Origin: Neptunomonas concharum
GTDB lineage: Bacteria > Pseudomonadota > Gammaproteobacteria > Pseudomonadales > Balneatricaceae
DNA length: 64,000 nucleotides
Assembly: GCF_008630635.1 (NCBI RefSeq)
Contig: NZ_CP043869.1
Coordinates: 992,001 to 1,056,000, forward strand
Direction: 5' to 3'
Shown here: piece after piece, positions 1 through 8,939 of the stretch
Numbering within the stretch: the first letter of the stretch is position 1
Layout of the letters: the number at the start of each line of letters is the position of its first letter
Position numbers and translations under genes: made by a program
The notes under the pieces: generated by a model
Databases searched by the model: none
Seen by the model: the letters and a program-made list of their open reading frames with translations, nothing else
What the model was told of the DNA's origin: nothing

Positions 1-470
1 TCAAGACTATTGATCTGCTCTGCGGCTTGTTTTCGGACTTGAATGGGAGCATTCGATAGGACGACATTAAACAGCAATGCTTCGTTATCAATAGTGTCTA
101 GCAGTTTCCGCAGTAGATCATTATGACCTGTCAGGCTAACACTATTGAAAACAGCAATAGGGTTCTTGCATTGGGATAATTGTGTAATCAGGTTGTCGGA
201 CAGGGGTTCATGTTGCAACCGTTTGGCTAGCCCTTGCTCGATTGCCGTCGTGTCTGTTTCCATCTCCTGTTCAAGAAGGTGGATAAGCTGGCTGATTTCC
301 GAAATTTGTTCTACAGCAGTCTGTCGAACATGTGCATCGGGATCCTGAGTCGCCATCTTGGAAAGAATGCGAAACTGTTCAGGACTTTGATCACTCAGTT
401 TTCTGACGGCTGATGCCCGTGTCACGGGATTAGTATGTTGCCACTTAGGCTTAAAAAACTTTGATAACAT
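1..470 (-). CDS. DUF349 domain protein, N-terminal part (cut by window edge)
   Basis: The reading frame is open from the ATG at 470 to the left edge of the window, so about 156 N-terminal residues are visible and the C-terminus is missing. It starts MLSKFFKPKWQHTNPVTR and continues with helical, HEAT-like segments (AVRKLSD, ARVRQTAVEQ-like repeats). This N-terminus is what I know from large DUF349 proteins of Pseudomonas, Marinobacter and relatives, whose DUF349 repeats would lie beyond the edge. Function in these bacteria is not established. It lies downstream of, and in the same direction as, the ychJ-like gene, with 141 bases between. The family call rests on the N-terminus only. Confidence 0.75.
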   Translation of the reverse strand, partial: MLSKFFKPKWQHTNPVTRASAVRKLSDQSPEQFRILSKMATQDPDAHVRQTAVEQISEISQLIHLLEQEMETDTTAIEQGLAKRLQHEPLSDNLITQLSQCKNPIAVFNSVSLTGHNDLLRKLLDTIDNEALLFNVVLSNAPIQVRKQAAEQINSL

Positions 471-611
471 TAATAGCTGTCTTACGTTAGCAAAAATCCG
501 GATAACAGAATTTCGGATGAAAAAAGGAGGCTTATTCTAACGGGCACAGGCCTGTCAGTAAAAGCCTTGACAAGTGAGTTTCTCTTGGTAATTTCCTAAG
601 CTTCTTGCTAT

Positions 612-1040
612 TTAGGCAAGTGATCTCAACTCGACATCACCATCGACATAAAACCATCGACCGTCATGTTGAGAGAAATTGGACCGTTCTCGTAAAATGC
701 CGGCTTCATCATCTGCTTCGAAGGTGGCTTCAAACTCAACAACACCCTCCGAGTCACTTGGTGTGCCAGCTTGCGAACTCAAAATGGTTAGGCCTGTCCA
801 CGTGGTAAACTGAACCTGCTCTGCCAAAATAGCTCGATCAATAAGTGCACGCTTTGCTTGAGCAGTGGTATCTATCAGATAATCAATGGCACCCATGACA
901 AAAGCGGTGTAGCGACTGCGCATCAAGTGTTCAGCTGTAGGAGCTGCTTTTACGCCTTCAAGGAAAGGCTCACAGCAGAAAGCAAAAGGTTTACCTGAAC
1001 CACAGGGGCAACGTTGTTCGGTTGTTTGAGACGTTAGCAT
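612..1040 (-). CDS. ychJ: YchJ-like SEC-C motif protein (UPF0225)
   Basis: The 142-residue protein begins with a SEC-C type zinc motif, CPCGSGKPFAFCCEPFLEG (residues 11-29), which supplies Cys ligands for a metal. A short NTF2-like domain follows, containing the family block LMRSRYTAFVMGAIDYL. Family members are 130-160 residues, so this is full length. Function is unknown; SEC-C motifs in SecA bind zinc and mediate protein contacts. The start at 1040 puts the zinc motif at the usual distance from the N-terminus. Upstream it is divergent from sbcB (81 bases apart), so the two may have back-to-back promoters. Confidence 0.85.
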   Translation of the reverse strand: MLTSQTTEQRCPCGSGKPFAFCCEPFLEGVKAAPTAEHLMRSRYTAFVMGAIDYLIDTTAQAKRALIDRAILAEQVQFTTWTGLTILSSQAGTPSDSEGVVEFEATFEADDEAGILRERSNFSQHDGRWFYVDGDVELRSLA

Positions 1041-1121
1041 ATGTAATCCTCCCTGCCTGACCTGATACTATGGCACCATTATAGCCTGCTAACTGCACAG
1101 ATATCACGGATAATTGAAGAG

Positions 1122-2576
1122 ATGACTTCTGAAAGAACTTTTTTTTGGCATGATTACGAGACAACAGGGGCTGACCCAAAGCGGGATAGACCTGTTCAAT
1201 TTGCAGGTGTTCGTACAGATGAAGACTTTAACATCATCGGCGAACCGATCATGTTGTATTGTAAACCTGCGGATGATTTTCTGCCTCATCCACAAGCGTG
1301 TTTGATTACGGGGATTACCCCGCAAAAAGCAGTTAGAGAAGGCGTTTGCGAAGCCGAGTTTATAGCAACCATTTACCAAGAACTATCTAGGCCCGGTACC
1401 TGTGGTGTGGGTTATAACAGCATACGTTTTGATGATGAAGTAACGAGAAACACCCTGTATCGTAACTTTTACGACCCTTATGCTCGTGAGTGGCAAAATG
1501 GTTGTTCTCGTTGGGATATCATTGACATGCTTCGCTTGACGAGAGCTTTACGGCCAGAGGGTATTGTTTGGCCTACCTATGAAGATGGTTCACCGAGCTT
1601 ACGATTAGAAGACTTAACTCAGGCTAATGGAATTGATCATGGTCACGCTCATGATGCGTTGTCTGATGTGTATGCCACTATTGCGCTAGCCAAGTTGGTG
1701 AAAGAGAAACAGCCGCGTCTTTATGAGTTTGTGTTAGATCATAAAGATAAAGTGTCAGCGCAGCGTATGCTGGATGTCGCTTCAATGAAGCCTGTTTTGC
1801 ATGTCTCTTCCCGTTACTCTGCCGAAGTCGGAAACTTGGCAATTGTTGCTCCGGTTGCGACGCATCCGGTCAATCGTAACAGCGTTTTGGTGTGGGATCT
1901 GCGGGTTGATCCTACGCCACTGATAACTCTGTCCGTTGAGGAGATACGCCACTATCTTTATCTGCCTGCTGCAGAGCGCGGCGATGCTGATCCTAAGATT
2001 GCTCTGAAACAGGTGCACATTAATAAGTGCCCCATCCTCGCGCCTGCAGGCATGATTAATCGCGATGAAGCCGCACGCCTATCCATCAATGGTGACGAAT
2101 GTAGAGCGCATTTGGCTATGTTGAGAGGTTTTGCTGATTTAAAAGCTAAAGTGGCCGATATTATGAATGAAGATGCCTATGAATCGGATGGTGATCCTGA
2201 TCATATGCTTTACGCGGGTGGTTTTTTTAGCGATGCGGATAAGCAGTCAATGGAACGAATTCGAGCTTGTGACCCGGCAGGGTTAGCTGACTTATCTTTA
2301 GCATTTCAAGACCCCAGACTTGAAGAGATGCTGTTTCGCTATCGTGCACGAAACTACCCGATGACGCTTAGTGCTGAAGAGTCTGCGGTTTGGGAGCAAT
2401 ACCGGACTGAGAAGCTACTCAAGGCAGATAATAGAGGTCTACTCACAATGAAGCAGTTCTATGAACAGCTGAATGAGCTTTATCAGCAGGCAGATATTAC
2501 CCAACCGCAGCGGGAGATGCTTGAGGAGTTGGCAATTTATGCAGAGTCGATCTATCCCATGGAGGAAATATGGTAA
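1122..2576 (+). CDS. sbcB: exodeoxyribonuclease I
   Basis: Exonuclease I degrades single-stranded DNA 3' to 5' and works in mismatch repair and recombination. The 484-residue length matches the E. coli enzyme (475). The DEDDh exonuclease motifs are visible: HDYETTGADP near residue 10 (Asp/Glu metal ligands), NSIRFDDEVTRN near 105, and HDALSDVYATIALAKL near 180, which carries the catalytic His and last Asp. The SH3-like and helical C-terminal regions typical of ExoI follow, with the conserved block NKCPILAP. The start follows a GAAGAG ribosome-binding site. Its stop codon overlaps the next gene by 7 bases, suggesting translational coupling. Confidence 0.96.
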   Translation: MTSERTFFWHDYETTGADPKRDRPVQFAGVRTDEDFNIIGEPIMLYCKPADDFLPHPQACLITGITPQKAVREGVCEAEFIATIYQELSRPGTCGVGYNSIRFDDEVTRNTLYRNFYDPYAREWQNGCSRWDIIDMLRLTRALRPEGIVWPTYEDGSPSLRLEDLTQANGIDHGHAHDALSDVYATIALAKLVKEKQPRLYEFVLDHKDKVSAQRMLDVASMKPVLHVSSRYSAEVGNLAIVAPVATHPVNRNSVLVWDLRVDPTPLITLSVEEIRHYLYLPAAERGDADPKIALKQVHINKCPILAPAGMINRDEAARLSINGDECRAHLAMLRGFADLKAKVADIMNEDAYESDGDPDHMLYAGGFFSDADKQSMERIRACDPAGLADLSLAFQDPRLEEMLFRYRARNYPMTLSAEESAVWEQYRTEKLLKADNRGLLTMKQFYEQLNELYQQADITQPQREMLEELAIYAESIYPMEEIW

Positions 2577-3016
2577 AGGCAACGGGTACTTTCTGCTTGT
2601 CCTTTTTAATGGCGAGTATAGCGCCGCTAATCTATGCAGAAGAGCCTATACCTTACAATGTTTCTAAGCCGATGGGCTATTCAGAGGGAACAGTGGACCC
2701 ACGATGGGCTTATCATCGTAAGAAACGAGGAGCGTTTGATCGCGAGCAGATGACGGAAGTGGTGCCCGTTGATAAACCATCGGATCTGCCACCTCCTACG
2801 GTGGTGGCACCTTCTCCTTTACCCATTGTGCGGGAGTTCAAAGCGGGCAAGGTCTTTTCTAAGTCTGACTTAAAAGGAGAGGATGCTGTATTTCAGCGTA
2901 TACATGAAGATGAGATCCGGGATCGGTGCATACTCAACCCCGGACTTTGTGAAGAAACGCAACCTCAAGGGCGACAATTTATCCCTCAGGGGGAGTTGCC
3001 ACCGAAGCCTCGCTAA
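2570..3016 (+). CDS. small secreted protein of unknown function
   Basis: I do not recognise this 148-residue protein. Residues 1-23 form a clear signal peptide ending LIYA-EEP, so it is probably periplasmic. The mature part is rich in Pro and charged residues (DLPPPTVVAPSPLPIV), looks largely disordered, and ends with two Cys about eight residues apart (DRCILNPGLCEE), which might form a disulfide. It overlaps the end of sbcB by 7 bases, so it is probably co-transcribed with it. Its 3' end runs 38 bases into the 3' end of the oppositely oriented protease gene. Signal peptide and coupling make it a likely real gene. Confidence 0.7.
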   Translation: MVKATGTFCLSFLMASIAPLIYAEEPIPYNVSKPMGYSEGTVDPRWAYHRKKRGAFDREQMTEVVPVDKPSDLPPPTVVAPSPLPIVREFKAGKVFSKSDLKGEDAVFQRIHEDEIRDRCILNPGLCEETQPQGRQFIPQGELPPKPR

Positions 3017-5783
3017 CAGCTCTTCCTTGGGAGCTTAAAAGTAATTTGTGCCGTCGAAGTACTTCCCACTGTTTGACCAAGTCTTCTTTTGTGAGTTTTT
3101 TCAGTGCACTGGATAGTTGCTCTCGGCTATCAAATTTCCACTCATTTTGGTCTATTTCTCTCCAGAAACGGCGGGTTTTAGAGGTTAGTTGTACATCTTG
3201 TTCGTTTATTCGATTGAGGACGCTGGTTTGAAACTTCTCAAAGCTATCATCACTCAACGTTTCTAAAGTTGGTGTGAATTGGTCAAAGAAGTACTCCATG
3301 CGGGATACCACCGTGTCTGCGGGGGTGTTAGGTGACTGAACCACAAAACTGATGCCTGATATTTTATTTAATGTAACGGGAGAGGCAAAAACAATGTAGC
3401 CAAGTTGCTCTTCAGTACGTAATTGACTGTAGAAAGGTGCCGATAATATTTCAGCCAATACAGCAGTACTGGCGCGTGCTTGATAGCTATCATCTAAACT
3501 TTGCATATAGAGTATAACGGCTGAGTCGTTATGCTCTATATCTATGTTTACTTTCTCAAAATGAGTATCGTTGAGTTGCTTAATCGTGAGTGCCGGCGCA
3601 ATAGCTGCTGTGTTGATAGGTGACAGTGTAGTGATAAGGTCGTTATTGATTTTGACCGCTTCTGCCGATGTGAGGTTGCCGTGTGAGAGGGTTCTTAATT
3701 CGACCTCAGTAAAAAGCGTTTCCACGAGAGCTTCTAAACGTTTGAGTGTATAAGAATCAGCCGCTGCCTGAAGTTCTGTCAGAGGAGCATCCTGTAATAG
3801 GATTTCATATCCTACCCGGAAGAGTTGATTGTAGGGCTTTTCTTTTTCTGCATTTTTTAATTGCTGTTTATAGGCGGTTAAGATTCGAGCGAAACGCTGA
3901 GGGGAATAATTGGGCGCTCGCAAAGTTTTTGCAATCAGTGTGGCGATGCTGCCTAATTTGTCATTGTAACCCGAAATTCTAACACTGATGCCGCGTTGAT
4001 GTGGGTAGATACTGGCGGATAACCCTGCCATATCGGCATCATAGAGTACCTTGTTCAGCTCTTCGCTAACCATCTGCGTATAAAGATTTAAACCAACGGT
4101 TGCATCGGCACCTTCTCTTGCAAGCGGAGTGAGAAGGGTGAAGAAATAATCTGCTTTTGGGGTGTTATAAAGGGTATCTTGCAGGTGCCAACTGCGAACC
4201 CCATCGGGTGTATGGTTAAGTAAACTGGGGGTGCTTTTTTTATCTTCAGGTGCTGGCTTGATTGCAAGGTTTTCGGCTATAAAAGGATTGTTTCCTCGAA
4301 TATGCAGTTCGGGCAAAATCGGTGCTTGCTTCCATTTTTTAATGAGTCCTTCTTCTATCGTAGAGGTGCGGTAGGAGGTGTTGTAATAGGGCTCTTTAGT
4401 ATCCCCTTGAATTGAAGGCGCCTGCACACTAAGGGTCATGTTTTCAGGTGAAATATAGCCGAGAAACTGCTGATAGAGAGCTGGCTCATACTCGCTGAGG
4501 ACATAGGGAGAATTCAGCCAATAAGCTGGGGCTAACTCTTGCATTCGTTGGGCGAGTTGAGTGACATAATGAATAGGGGCCTGTTCAGCTAAGAACTGAA
4601 AGGCAGTTTTGCCAAGCTGTTGCTCTTCTTTAAAGAGTGTTTCGCTGATACCTGTTTGTTTCAGGCTTTCGATGAAAGAGAAAAACAGAGCAATAATCTC
4701 ATCTGTATGTTCCATACCTGATGGCGTTAGAGAAATAGAAACATGGAAGCTGCTCTCATATTTGTATGTGGCACCAGGTGACGCGCCTAAACCCGTGGCC
4801 CAACCTTTCTCTTTAAGTAAAGCTAGCAGACTGCCTTCGCCTTCGTAACCAACCAAGCTACTAATTAGCTGGAGTGGTTTACTTTGTAAATAGGGATGGT
4901 CGCTAGGAGTAGTAAAATTGAGAGCTAGCTGTCGAATATCAGCCAGTGTTTGTATTTCAATTTTAGTTTTGAGATTTGATGGAAGTATCTGAGGTGCGGT
5001 GATCTCAAACTTCGGTAATGCTTTGTTTTCTATTGCAGAAAAATAACGGATCGCGAGTGCTTGCAGGTCATCCAAAGGCTCCTTACCCAAGATGACTAAC
5101 TTCATCCGATTAGCTGAGTAGTGCTGTGCATAGAAGTCTAAAAGATCTTTACGAAGCTGCCCGCTTTTGTCATTGGGTAGTGTATCAAGGTTGCCCACAG
5201 CGAAACGGCTGGCAGGATGCGCGGGGTTGATCAACGTCTGATTGGCTGCATAAATGCGGCGGCCGTCATCCCTTATTTTAGCGCGATATTCCGAATGTAC
5301 GGCATGACGTTCCCTATCTGTATAGTTTTCTGAGAACAGCGGTGATATGAAAAACTGAGAAAAGCGCTCGATTGCAGGTTCCAGATCTGCAGCATTGATA
5401 TCAAAAAAGTAATTGGTGTTTGTAAGTGCAGTGAACGCATTATGTGAGCCGCCATGAGCTTGTATAAACGCTTGATACTCCCCTGCCTCAGGGTGCTTTT
5501 TTGTCCCTAAGAAAAGCATATGCTCTAAAAAGTGCGCAAGGCCAGGTCGCGAGTCAGGGTTGGCAGCGGAGCCCACCGCAACATCCATGGATACAGCTGC
5601 CTTGTCGGCATCTATGTCGGAAATTAAAAGGACTTGGAGTTGGTTGGGTAGTGTGATCGTACGATAGAGTCGATCATCATTTTCGCTCTTAATAATAGGC
5701 GTTGCCAAGGAACTTGATGCAGCAAAGGCGGCAACCAGCGCGAAAATCCAATACTTAACGAAAGTCAGTGCAGGTTTTTTCAT
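2979..5783 (-). CDS. ptrA: M16 zinc metalloprotease, pitrilysin (protease III) type
   Basis: This 934-residue protein is a large two-lobe M16 peptidase such as E. coli pitrilysin (962 residues), which degrades small peptides in the periplasm. A signal peptide (residues 1-27, ending SSLA-TP) exports it. The inverted zinc motif HFLEHMLFLGT near residue 84 supplies two His ligands and the catalytic Glu, and the distal Glu ligand lies in the following helix (ERHAVHSEYRAKIRDD). The C-terminal lobe has the conserved EEQLGYIVF block near residue 790, used to bind substrate. The assignment to PtrA rather than another insulinase-family member rests on size and signal peptide. Confidence 0.9.
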   Translation of the reverse strand: MKKPALTFVKYWIFALVAAFAASSSLATPIIKSENDDRLYRTITLPNQLQVLLISDIDADKAAVSMDVAVGSAANPDSRPGLAHFLEHMLFLGTKKHPEAGEYQAFIQAHGGSHNAFTALTNTNYFFDINAADLEPAIERFSQFFISPLFSENYTDRERHAVHSEYRAKIRDDGRRIYAANQTLINPAHPASRFAVGNLDTLPNDKSGQLRKDLLDFYAQHYSANRMKLVILGKEPLDDLQALAIRYFSAIENKALPKFEITAPQILPSNLKTKIEIQTLADIRQLALNFTTPSDHPYLQSKPLQLISSLVGYEGEGSLLALLKEKGWATGLGASPGATYKYESSFHVSISLTPSGMEHTDEIIALFFSFIESLKQTGISETLFKEEQQLGKTAFQFLAEQAPIHYVTQLAQRMQELAPAYWLNSPYVLSEYEPALYQQFLGYISPENMTLSVQAPSIQGDTKEPYYNTSYRTSTIEEGLIKKWKQAPILPELHIRGNNPFIAENLAIKPAPEDKKSTPSLLNHTPDGVRSWHLQDTLYNTPKADYFFTLLTPLAREGADATVGLNLYTQMVSEELNKVLYDADMAGLSASIYPHQRGISVRISGYNDKLGSIATLIAKTLRAPNYSPQRFARILTAYKQQLKNAEKEKPYNQLFRVGYEILLQDAPLTELQAAADSYTLKRLEALVETLFTEVELRTLSHGNLTSAEAVKINNDLITTLSPINTAAIAPALTIKQLNDTHFEKVNIDIEHNDSAVILYMQSLDDSYQARASTAVLAEILSAPFYSQLRTEEQLGYIVFASPVTLNKISGISFVVQSPNTPADTVVSRMEYFFDQFTPTLETLSDDSFEKFQTSVLNRINEQDVQLTSKTRRFWREIDQNEWKFDSREQLSSALKKLTKEDLVKQWEVLRRHKLLLSSQGRAVSEASVATPPEG

Positions 5784-5959
5784 TATTAGTGTGTCTCAAA
5801 CTCAGAGGAAAAAATTCATGCGATAACAGAATTAAAGGCCTAGTCTAAACTAGACCGTTGTATAAAGAGAGGGTTCCATTAATCAACGTAGCCATCTGTT
5901 GCTACACCCGATACAATCGGAGCGATAACAATGCAGTGGTTACTCTGAAGGATGAACAG

Positions 5960-6340
5960 ATGAATCGTGAGAAGGTGATTTTTGCTTTTTTTATTGTACT
6001 GGCGTTAACGCTGAACTTTGGCTTTTTTCTTGGTGAAATCGACAAAGTCATACATCACAACGTATTTGAACTGTTCGCAGCATTAGTTGTTAGTTTGATT
6101 TGTACCGTTCTTAAGTTTGGTGATCGTACACACCTCGGTGCGCTTATGTTAGCGACGAGCTTGGTCGCTGACCTTCAGTTGATAATTGCAGCTATTCTAT
6201 GGGGTTTTGCCGAGCAGATCAGCGGAGGCATGACACCAGAAATGATGGCAAGTATCGTTTCTTTATCTGGAGGCGCACTACTAGCCAATATCGTTTCTGT
6301 GGTTCTATTGGTCGTCGAAACGATAGTCGTACGCCGCTAG
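5960..6340 (+). CDS. DUF6394-type membrane protein
   Basis: This 126-residue protein starts at the ATG at 5960, preceded by the ribosome-binding site GAAGGA; an upstream in-frame start at 5858 would add an unlikely 34-residue soluble tail. Four hydrophobic segments are visible: residues 6-22, 34-51, about 61-83 and 98-122. The sequence (start MNREKVIFAFFIVLAL, block VLKFGDRTHLGALMLATSL) fits what I recall as DUF6394, a small uncharacterised family. It lies 3 bases upstream of the K+ channel gene, so the two are almost certainly co-translated and may form one complex. That partnership is inference. Confidence 0.75.
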   Translation: MNREKVIFAFFIVLALTLNFGFFLGEIDKVIHHNVFELFAALVVSLICTVLKFGDRTHLGALMLATSLVADLQLIIAAILWGFAEQISGGMTPEMMASIVSLSGGALLANIVSVVLLVVETIVVRR

Positions 6341-6343
6341 TTT

Positions 6344-8032
6344 ATGAATAACGTTTTATACCTCCTGCTTCGGCGTCTGCGGGTGCCGTTGATCACGATG
6401 ATTGTGGTCTACTCCATTTCTATTTTGGGGTTCGTTCTGATACCCGGGCAAGATAATGAAGGCAATATTTGGCGTATGGATTTTTTCCATGCTGTCTACT
6501 TCGTGTCTTTTATGGGATCCACAATTGGTTTTGGAGAGATTCCCTACGAGTTCACCAGTGCTCAGCGGATGTGGACGCTGCTGATGATCTATGCAACCGT
6601 GGTGGCTTGGTTGTACGGCATTGGTTCGACACTGGCTTTAGTGCAGGAACCGGTGTTTGGCCGGTTATTACGTAGGCGTTCATTTACCAGTGAAGTCGCG
6701 GGTTTTGCGGAGCCTTTTTATTTGGTGTGTGGTTATGGCGTCACCGGACGGATTGTTGTTCATAAATTAGCAAAGCGTGATATCCGTGCTGTTGTTATCG
6801 ACATAGATCAGGACCGCATTGATGACTTAGAGATGGATCATCTGCCTCTTCGTGTGCCGGGTTTGTGTGCAGACGGTGCGTTGCCGGATGTGCTCTATGA
6901 TGCAGGGCTACAGCATCCTCATTGTATTGGTGTGTTAGCGCTCACGGATGACGATAGCGCTAATTTGGCTATTTCTATCGCAAGTAAATTACTGGTACCA
7001 CAGCGGCTGGTTATCAGTCGGACAGAGGCCGATGTGACAACCGCTAACCTGCTTTCATTTGGAACCAATTTGGTGGTCGATCCTTTTCAAGCTTATGCCG
7101 GCTACCTGTCTATGGCTGTGCATTCACCTTATAAGCACTTGGTTTATGACTGGCTGATTAACCCTTACCATCGACCGCTATCCAGTGCGTATCAAAACAC
7201 GCAAGGGCGTTGGATTATTTGTGGTTTTGGGCGGTTTGGTCGTGCACTTTATAAAGCGTTCAAAGAACATGATGTGGCTATCACTGTCATCGATGCGAAA
7301 CCTGAAAGCGTTAATCAAACAGCGCAGCAGATCTGGGGTGTAGGAACAGAAGCCAAAACATTAGAGGAGGCTGGTATTCATGATGCCATCGGCATCGTAG
7401 CCGGTACTGATAATGACGCCGATAATCTCTCTATCATTATGACTGCAAGGGAGCTAAAGCCTAAACTCGTGACGGTTGTCAGACAGAATCTTGATGCCAA
7501 TCGACGGGTTTTCGAACATTCCGGTGCGGATTTTGTTATGGAGCCGGGGCGCATTATCGCTAATCAGATTATGGCACAGATTAAAACGCCTTTATTACCT
7601 GCCTTTATTGCAGCCTTGGAGCATTATGACGATGTATGGGCGCATACTTTACTAAATCGCATGAGCAGCGTAGTTGGCGAAGATGAGCTGGATAGTTGGG
7701 CCTTTACCTTATCTGAAGAGCAGACGCCGGCCATTAACATGGCCTTAGATGAAGGTGTTCTGATCAAAATGAATGTCCTGCTTAAAGACCCGCGAGACTA
7801 TCGAAAAATGCTACCTGCTTTCCCATTGATGCTAAGGCGGGAGGGTGAGATCAAAATGCTCCCTGGGGAGTTAAAAGAGCTCCAGCTAGGGGATGAAATT
7901 CTGTTTTGCGGTTTAAGTGAGGCATTTCGTCAGGTAGAGTGGACGGTCAACAATTACAACGTTTTACAGTACGTTCTTACAGGGAAAGAGGAAAATAAAA
8001 CCTTGCTCTCCCGTTGGCTTAATAAGGAATAA
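6344..8032 (+). CDS. potassium channel with two NAD-binding TrkA-N/RCK domains
   Basis: The 562-residue protein has two N-terminal membrane helices (about 15-35 and 75-100) flanking a pore loop with the selectivity-filter-like sequence TIGFGE (near residue 63) instead of the usual T-V-G-Y-G-D. Two Rossmann domains follow. The first begins YLVCGYGVTGR near 128 with an acidic residue ending strand 2 (VVIDID); the second begins WIICGFGRFGR near 290 (VIDAKP). Both fit NAD(H)-binding TrkA-N/RCK modules that gate K+ channels. A small C-terminal TrkA-C-like region follows. Having two RCK units in one chain resembles BK/GsuK/MthK-type gating. It is the second gene of the DUF6394-channel-EamA run. Confidence 0.88.
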   Translation: MNNVLYLLLRRLRVPLITMIVVYSISILGFVLIPGQDNEGNIWRMDFFHAVYFVSFMGSTIGFGEIPYEFTSAQRMWTLLMIYATVVAWLYGIGSTLALVQEPVFGRLLRRRSFTSEVAGFAEPFYLVCGYGVTGRIVVHKLAKRDIRAVVIDIDQDRIDDLEMDHLPLRVPGLCADGALPDVLYDAGLQHPHCIGVLALTDDDSANLAISIASKLLVPQRLVISRTEADVTTANLLSFGTNLVVDPFQAYAGYLSMAVHSPYKHLVYDWLINPYHRPLSSAYQNTQGRWIICGFGRFGRALYKAFKEHDVAITVIDAKPESVNQTAQQIWGVGTEAKTLEEAGIHDAIGIVAGTDNDADNLSIIMTARELKPKLVTVVRQNLDANRRVFEHSGADFVMEPGRIIANQIMAQIKTPLLPAFIAALEHYDDVWAHTLLNRMSSVVGEDELDSWAFTLSEEQTPAINMALDEGVLIKMNVLLKDPRDYRKMLPAFPLMLRREGEIKMLPGELKELQLGDEILFCGLSEAFRQVEWTVNNYNVLQYVLTGKEENKTLLSRWLNKE

Positions 8033-8034
8033 TC

Positions 8035-8931
8035 ATGGCTTACCTCTTACTTACCCTGACAACTTTGTTCTGGGCGGGTAACTTTGTGCTTGGGCGCGCA
8101 ATGCACCTTGTCTTGCCGCCTGTCACTATGGCGCAGATGCGCTGGACATTGGCTCTACTTATTATTCTGCCTTTTTTACTACCGCGCCTTATTGCAAACT
8201 GGTCGTTGATAAAAAAGCACTGGAAAATCCTATTGTTGCTCTCCGTGTTGAGTGTGGCCAGCTTTAACACCTTAATCTATATCGGACTCACAGGCACAAC
8301 GGCGATGAATGCAACGTTGATGCAGTCAGCTATTCCGATCATTATTTTGTTAATCACAGGACTCTTGCTGAAAGAAACTGTTTCGCTGCGGCAATGGACT
8401 GGGGTCGCGAGTTCGTTGATGGGTGTATTAATACTCATCTCTCAGGGAGACTTGGCGCAGCTACTGACACTGGAGTTTAATCGAGGCGATTTGTGGGTAC
8501 TAGCGGGTGTGTTATGTTGGGCTTCCTACTCCGTGATACTGCGTTGGCGTCCCCAAGGCTTGGATGGTTTTACATTCTTTGGGGTGACAGTAGCGATTGG
8601 TATCCTAGCGTTATTACCTTTTTCTCTTTGGGAGCTTCAGAGCGCCGAACCTATTGAGTGGCGCCTGAGTTCGGTAGCGACGGTAGTTTACATGGCTGTA
8701 TGCCCATCTATATTGGCCTATCTATTCTGGAATAGAGGGGTTGCGGAACTGGGTGCGGCAAAAGCAGGTCTATTTATTCACTTAATGCCGTTGTTTGGCA
8801 TATTGTTATCATCTTTATTTTTAGGGGAGCAGATACATTCTTTCCATATCACTGGTATGATACTGATCTTCATAGGGATCTATCTTGCCGTCGTTGCTGA
8901 TGTAATGAAACGGATTCTAAAAGCAAGCTGA
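8035..8931 (+). CDS. EamA/DMT-family transporter
   Basis: The 298-residue integral membrane protein has about ten hydrophobic segments in two similar halves, the pattern of the EamA drug/metabolite transporter family. Typical family features are the N-terminal LTTLFWAGNFVLGRA, the mid-protein GVLLCWASYSV-type helix that starts the second half near residue 158, and the C-terminal GAAKAGLFIHLMPLFGILLS. Substrate cannot be told from sequence. It starts two bases after the channel stop codon, so it is part of the same transcript, and it is followed 8 bases later by the Tim44-like gene. Confidence 0.9.
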   Translation: MAYLLLTLTTLFWAGNFVLGRAMHLVLPPVTMAQMRWTLALLIILPFLLPRLIANWSLIKKHWKILLLLSVLSVASFNTLIYIGLTGTTAMNATLMQSAIPIIILLITGLLLKETVSLRQWTGVASSLMGVLILISQGDLAQLLTLEFNRGDLWVLAGVLCWASYSVILRWRPQGLDGFTFFGVTVAIGILALLPFSLWELQSAEPIEWRLSSVATVVYMAVCPSILAYLFWNRGVAELGAAKAGLFIHLMPLFGILLSSLFLGEQIHSFHITGMILIFIGIYLAVVADVMKRILKAS

Positions 8932-8939
8932 GGTTAATA

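Noticed and set aside
1104-1379. 91-residue minus-strand frame at the start of sbcB
   Set aside because: Antisense to a clear conserved enzyme; no ribosome-binding site or known motif.
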